Of a DNA stretch of 64,000 bases, positions 62,195 to 64,000 are shown piece after piece. Under the pieces are notes generated by a model, which saw only the letters and a program-made list of their open reading frames with translations, was not told where the DNA came from and ran no database searches. Positions within the stretch are counted from its first letter, which is position 1. The number at the start of each line of letters is the position of its first letter. Source of the stretch: Geosiphon pyriformis. Lineage: Eukaryota > Glomeromycota > Glomeromycetes > Archaeosporales > Geosiphonaceae. The DNA is taken from positions 1 through 64,000 of the forward strand of contig JAAOMT010000522.1 in the NCBI GenBank assembly GCA_016748015.1, given 5' to 3'. Made by a program: the position numbers and the translations under genes.

Positions 62195-63169
62195 TATTAC
62201 TAAAAGTTTTTAGTCTCTTTCCTTAAATATTATTAATATCTGTTTGTTATGAATTTATATTTTTTAAAAGTAGCTGAATTTTTGATAACTAAATTTATCA
62301 TCAAATTATTTTTTATAATTTAAACTGCTAGTTTTATAAATGAAATGGCCAATTTTATGTCAGTTATTTTATGTAGTTATTTTATAATAAAAGTCTATTT
62401 TTTCTTAAAAATTGTTTATCTAGAAGCTTACTAAAATGTGTAATTATTTTTATTGTAAAAATTAACTCTTTTCTAAAAATTGCTTATTTGGAAGCTTACT
62501 ATAAAAATCAATTTTTTTACTTCAATAATTATATCAAAAAAAGTAAAAAAATATAAAAAAATATAAAAGAAATAGAATTCTGTTAAAAAAATTATTTTCT
62601 GTTTAGGTTTAGAGTTATTAATAAATTACTAAAATTGGTAATTAATTAATTTCAAAATGTTAGTTAAAATTTTGGTAATACTTTAAGTGCAATTAATTAA
62701 TAAATTTTGTATTTTTTAAATATTTGGTTTTTATTTAATTTATACTAAAAACTTATTATAAGAAAAAATAATTTTAAGATAAAAAAAATATATTTTTTTG
62801 AAAAGAAAAGCTCTTCTTTTATACAACTTGTTATAATACTAATCTATAAATTTAAACTTTTTTCTTTGCTATAATTTTAACAAACTAAAAATACATTTCA
62901 ATAAACTATAAATTGTTTCTGCAAATTATAAACAATTTTGGTAAATTATTAAGATATTTTATAAATTTCCACAAATTTTAGTAAATTCTTTGAATATTAT
63001 AGAGTTTGTAGTATTGCATAATCTGATTATTACAATTGTGTATTATATAAATTGGATTATTAATTAAATAATAAGTAATAATTGAAATAATAATAATATA
63101 TGCTAATTAATAATAAAAATTATAAAGATAATTTCATGATAATTAATGTCTAAAATTCTATTAGTAATA
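62195..63169 (-). repeat. Family-2 solo LTR (975 bp)
   Basis: A complete family-2 LTR in minus orientation. It starts TATTAC at 62195 and ends GTAATA at 63169 on the plus strand. It contains both 66-bp subrepeats (near 62400-62520) and aligns throughout to 13130-14080. No internal gypsy sequence accompanies it, so it is a solo LTR left by recombination between the two LTRs of a former insertion. Confidence 0.9.
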
Positions 63170-64000
63170 ATATATTCTTATTTTTTTACAAAGTTTTTTA
63201 ATTAGTATACTAAAAAAAGCTTTTTTCCTATTAAATAAAAATTTTTTTGAGCAATCATAATAATAAATAATATTTTTATAAATAAAATTGGCTATAAAGA
63301 CTGTTGTTTAGTCTGAAATAGTTTTTATTTTTATTCACTTTATAAAATAATTAGTAATTGGAATAATATATTTGTTATTAACAAGTATTATTAAAGATTT
63401 AATAATATTTATACCAATTCTATTAAATAATTAATCAACAAAAATTAGATAAATATTTTTTGTACAATTGAAGATTTTTTTTGGAAAATATTACAAGTTT
63501 TAATGTAATTAGCAATGTTTTTTCTTAAGATAAACTAATAATAACAAGTAAGTATTTCTGAATTGTTTTTGTTTTTTTAAAGTATCTAATTAATAGATTA
63601 ATATACATATTATAAATTATAATTTCTTTTTTTTTAAGTTTAATAACTTTTAAAAAAGTATTTAACAATAATATTAATAAATAATTTACTGTTTAAGATT
63701 AAATTAATAAAATAATTAATTATTTAGGTTTTACAAATCAAAAGAATAATAATAATATTATTAATAAATCTAACTTAATAAGAATATTTATTGTTTTTTA
63801 GTGTTTTTTAAAATTAAAAATTTGTGAAAATTTTTTTTAAACAATAAATAGATTATTAATTAAGATTTTTATAAAATTTTTAATAATAGAATAAGAACTA
63901 AATTTTTATATTATTTTTGAAAATTTTAACTTTGGAAAATTTTTTAAAACTTTAGTTTTTAGTAATTTATTATTATTAAAGTAAAAGTTAAAAATTAATC
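63170..64000 (-). pseudogene. Family-1 copy 2: integrase core, decayed
   Basis: Continues the interrupted integrase. The AAGAAGAGCTTTTTTTAGTATACTGG region of copy 1 near 10697-10723 is found inverted near 63210-63240, and TATAGCCAATTTT-like text near 63285-63300 corresponds to the catalytic-core region around 10600. The window ends before the RNase H. Confidence 0.7.

Larger units (their letters stand above)
60406..64000 (-). mobile_element. Gypsy family 1, copy 2, minus strand, runs off the window
   Basis: Starts on the plus strand with TATTAC at 60406, the inverted LTR end, preceded by ATAT. Internal text then matches, in inverse order, the polypurine tract, the extra 3' ORF and integrase of copy 1. 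Integrase is interrupted by a family-2 solo LTR (62195-63169) and resumes after 63170, reaching the region before the integrase zinc domain at the window edge. All coding frames are lost. The 5' part lies outside the window. Confidence 0.85.

Overview
The window is a very AT-rich eukaryotic segment made almost entirely of dead, nested transposable elements. I see no bacterial operon, rRNA, tRNA or CRISPR. The recurring protein families fit a fungus: two Ty3/gypsy LTR families, a two-ORF LINE with an APE endonuclease and an RNase H, a Myb/SANT-like coiled-coil gene, and a PD-(D/E)XK nuclease fused to a kinase. They recall repeat-rich, AT-rich arbuscular mycorrhizal fungi (Glomeromycotina, of the Rhizophagus/Gigaspora kind). 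That assignment is inference from remembered families, not a database match.

Left block (0.7-20 kb). A plus-strand LINE starts near 745. It is split inside its reverse transcriptase by a complete gypsy element, here family 1 (5104-12751, LTRs 5104-5759 and 12074-12751, 4-bp ATAG duplication). The LINE frame resumes exactly at 12752 and is cut at 13130 by a second gypsy, family 2 (5' LTR 13130-14080), which loses its 3' end near 19980.

Gene island (20-24.1 kb, minus strand). There are two broken host-like genes. One is a Myb/SANT-like plus coiled-coil gene with a visible intron donor. The other is a coiled-coil / PD-(D/E)XK nuclease / protein-kinase gene of the Crinkler-like effector type. 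The second keeps one frame through seven stop codons, all explicable as C-to-T changes.

Middle (25.5-48.7 kb). A full-length decayed LINE (25482-32330, 24-bp target duplication) is followed by AT-rich DNA with an 82-bp tandem duplication, an orphan gypsy fragment and a probable hAT relic with inverted subterminal repeats. Then comes the best-preserved element, a minus-strand LINE at 39454-46302. Its two ORFs are interrupted by only five in-frame stops, and all its APE, RT and RNase H catalytic residues are present.

Right stack (48.7-64 kb). A family-2 gypsy begins at 48733. Its 5' LTR was hit by a 6.8-kb LINE (48802-55629) and by a 5'-truncated LINE (55910-58157). Its interior was hit by a minus-strand family-1 gypsy (60406 to beyond the window), which in turn carries a family-2 solo LTR (62195-63169). 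Each family has therefore inserted into the others.

The dominant process is directional G:C-to-A:T mutation. It turned the polymerase catalytic Asp-Asp into Asp-Asn or Asn-Asn in five of the six RT regions, the retropepsin Asp into Asn in both gypsy families, and zinc-binding Cys/His into Tyr. This looks like repeat-induced point mutation or methyl-cytosine deamination.
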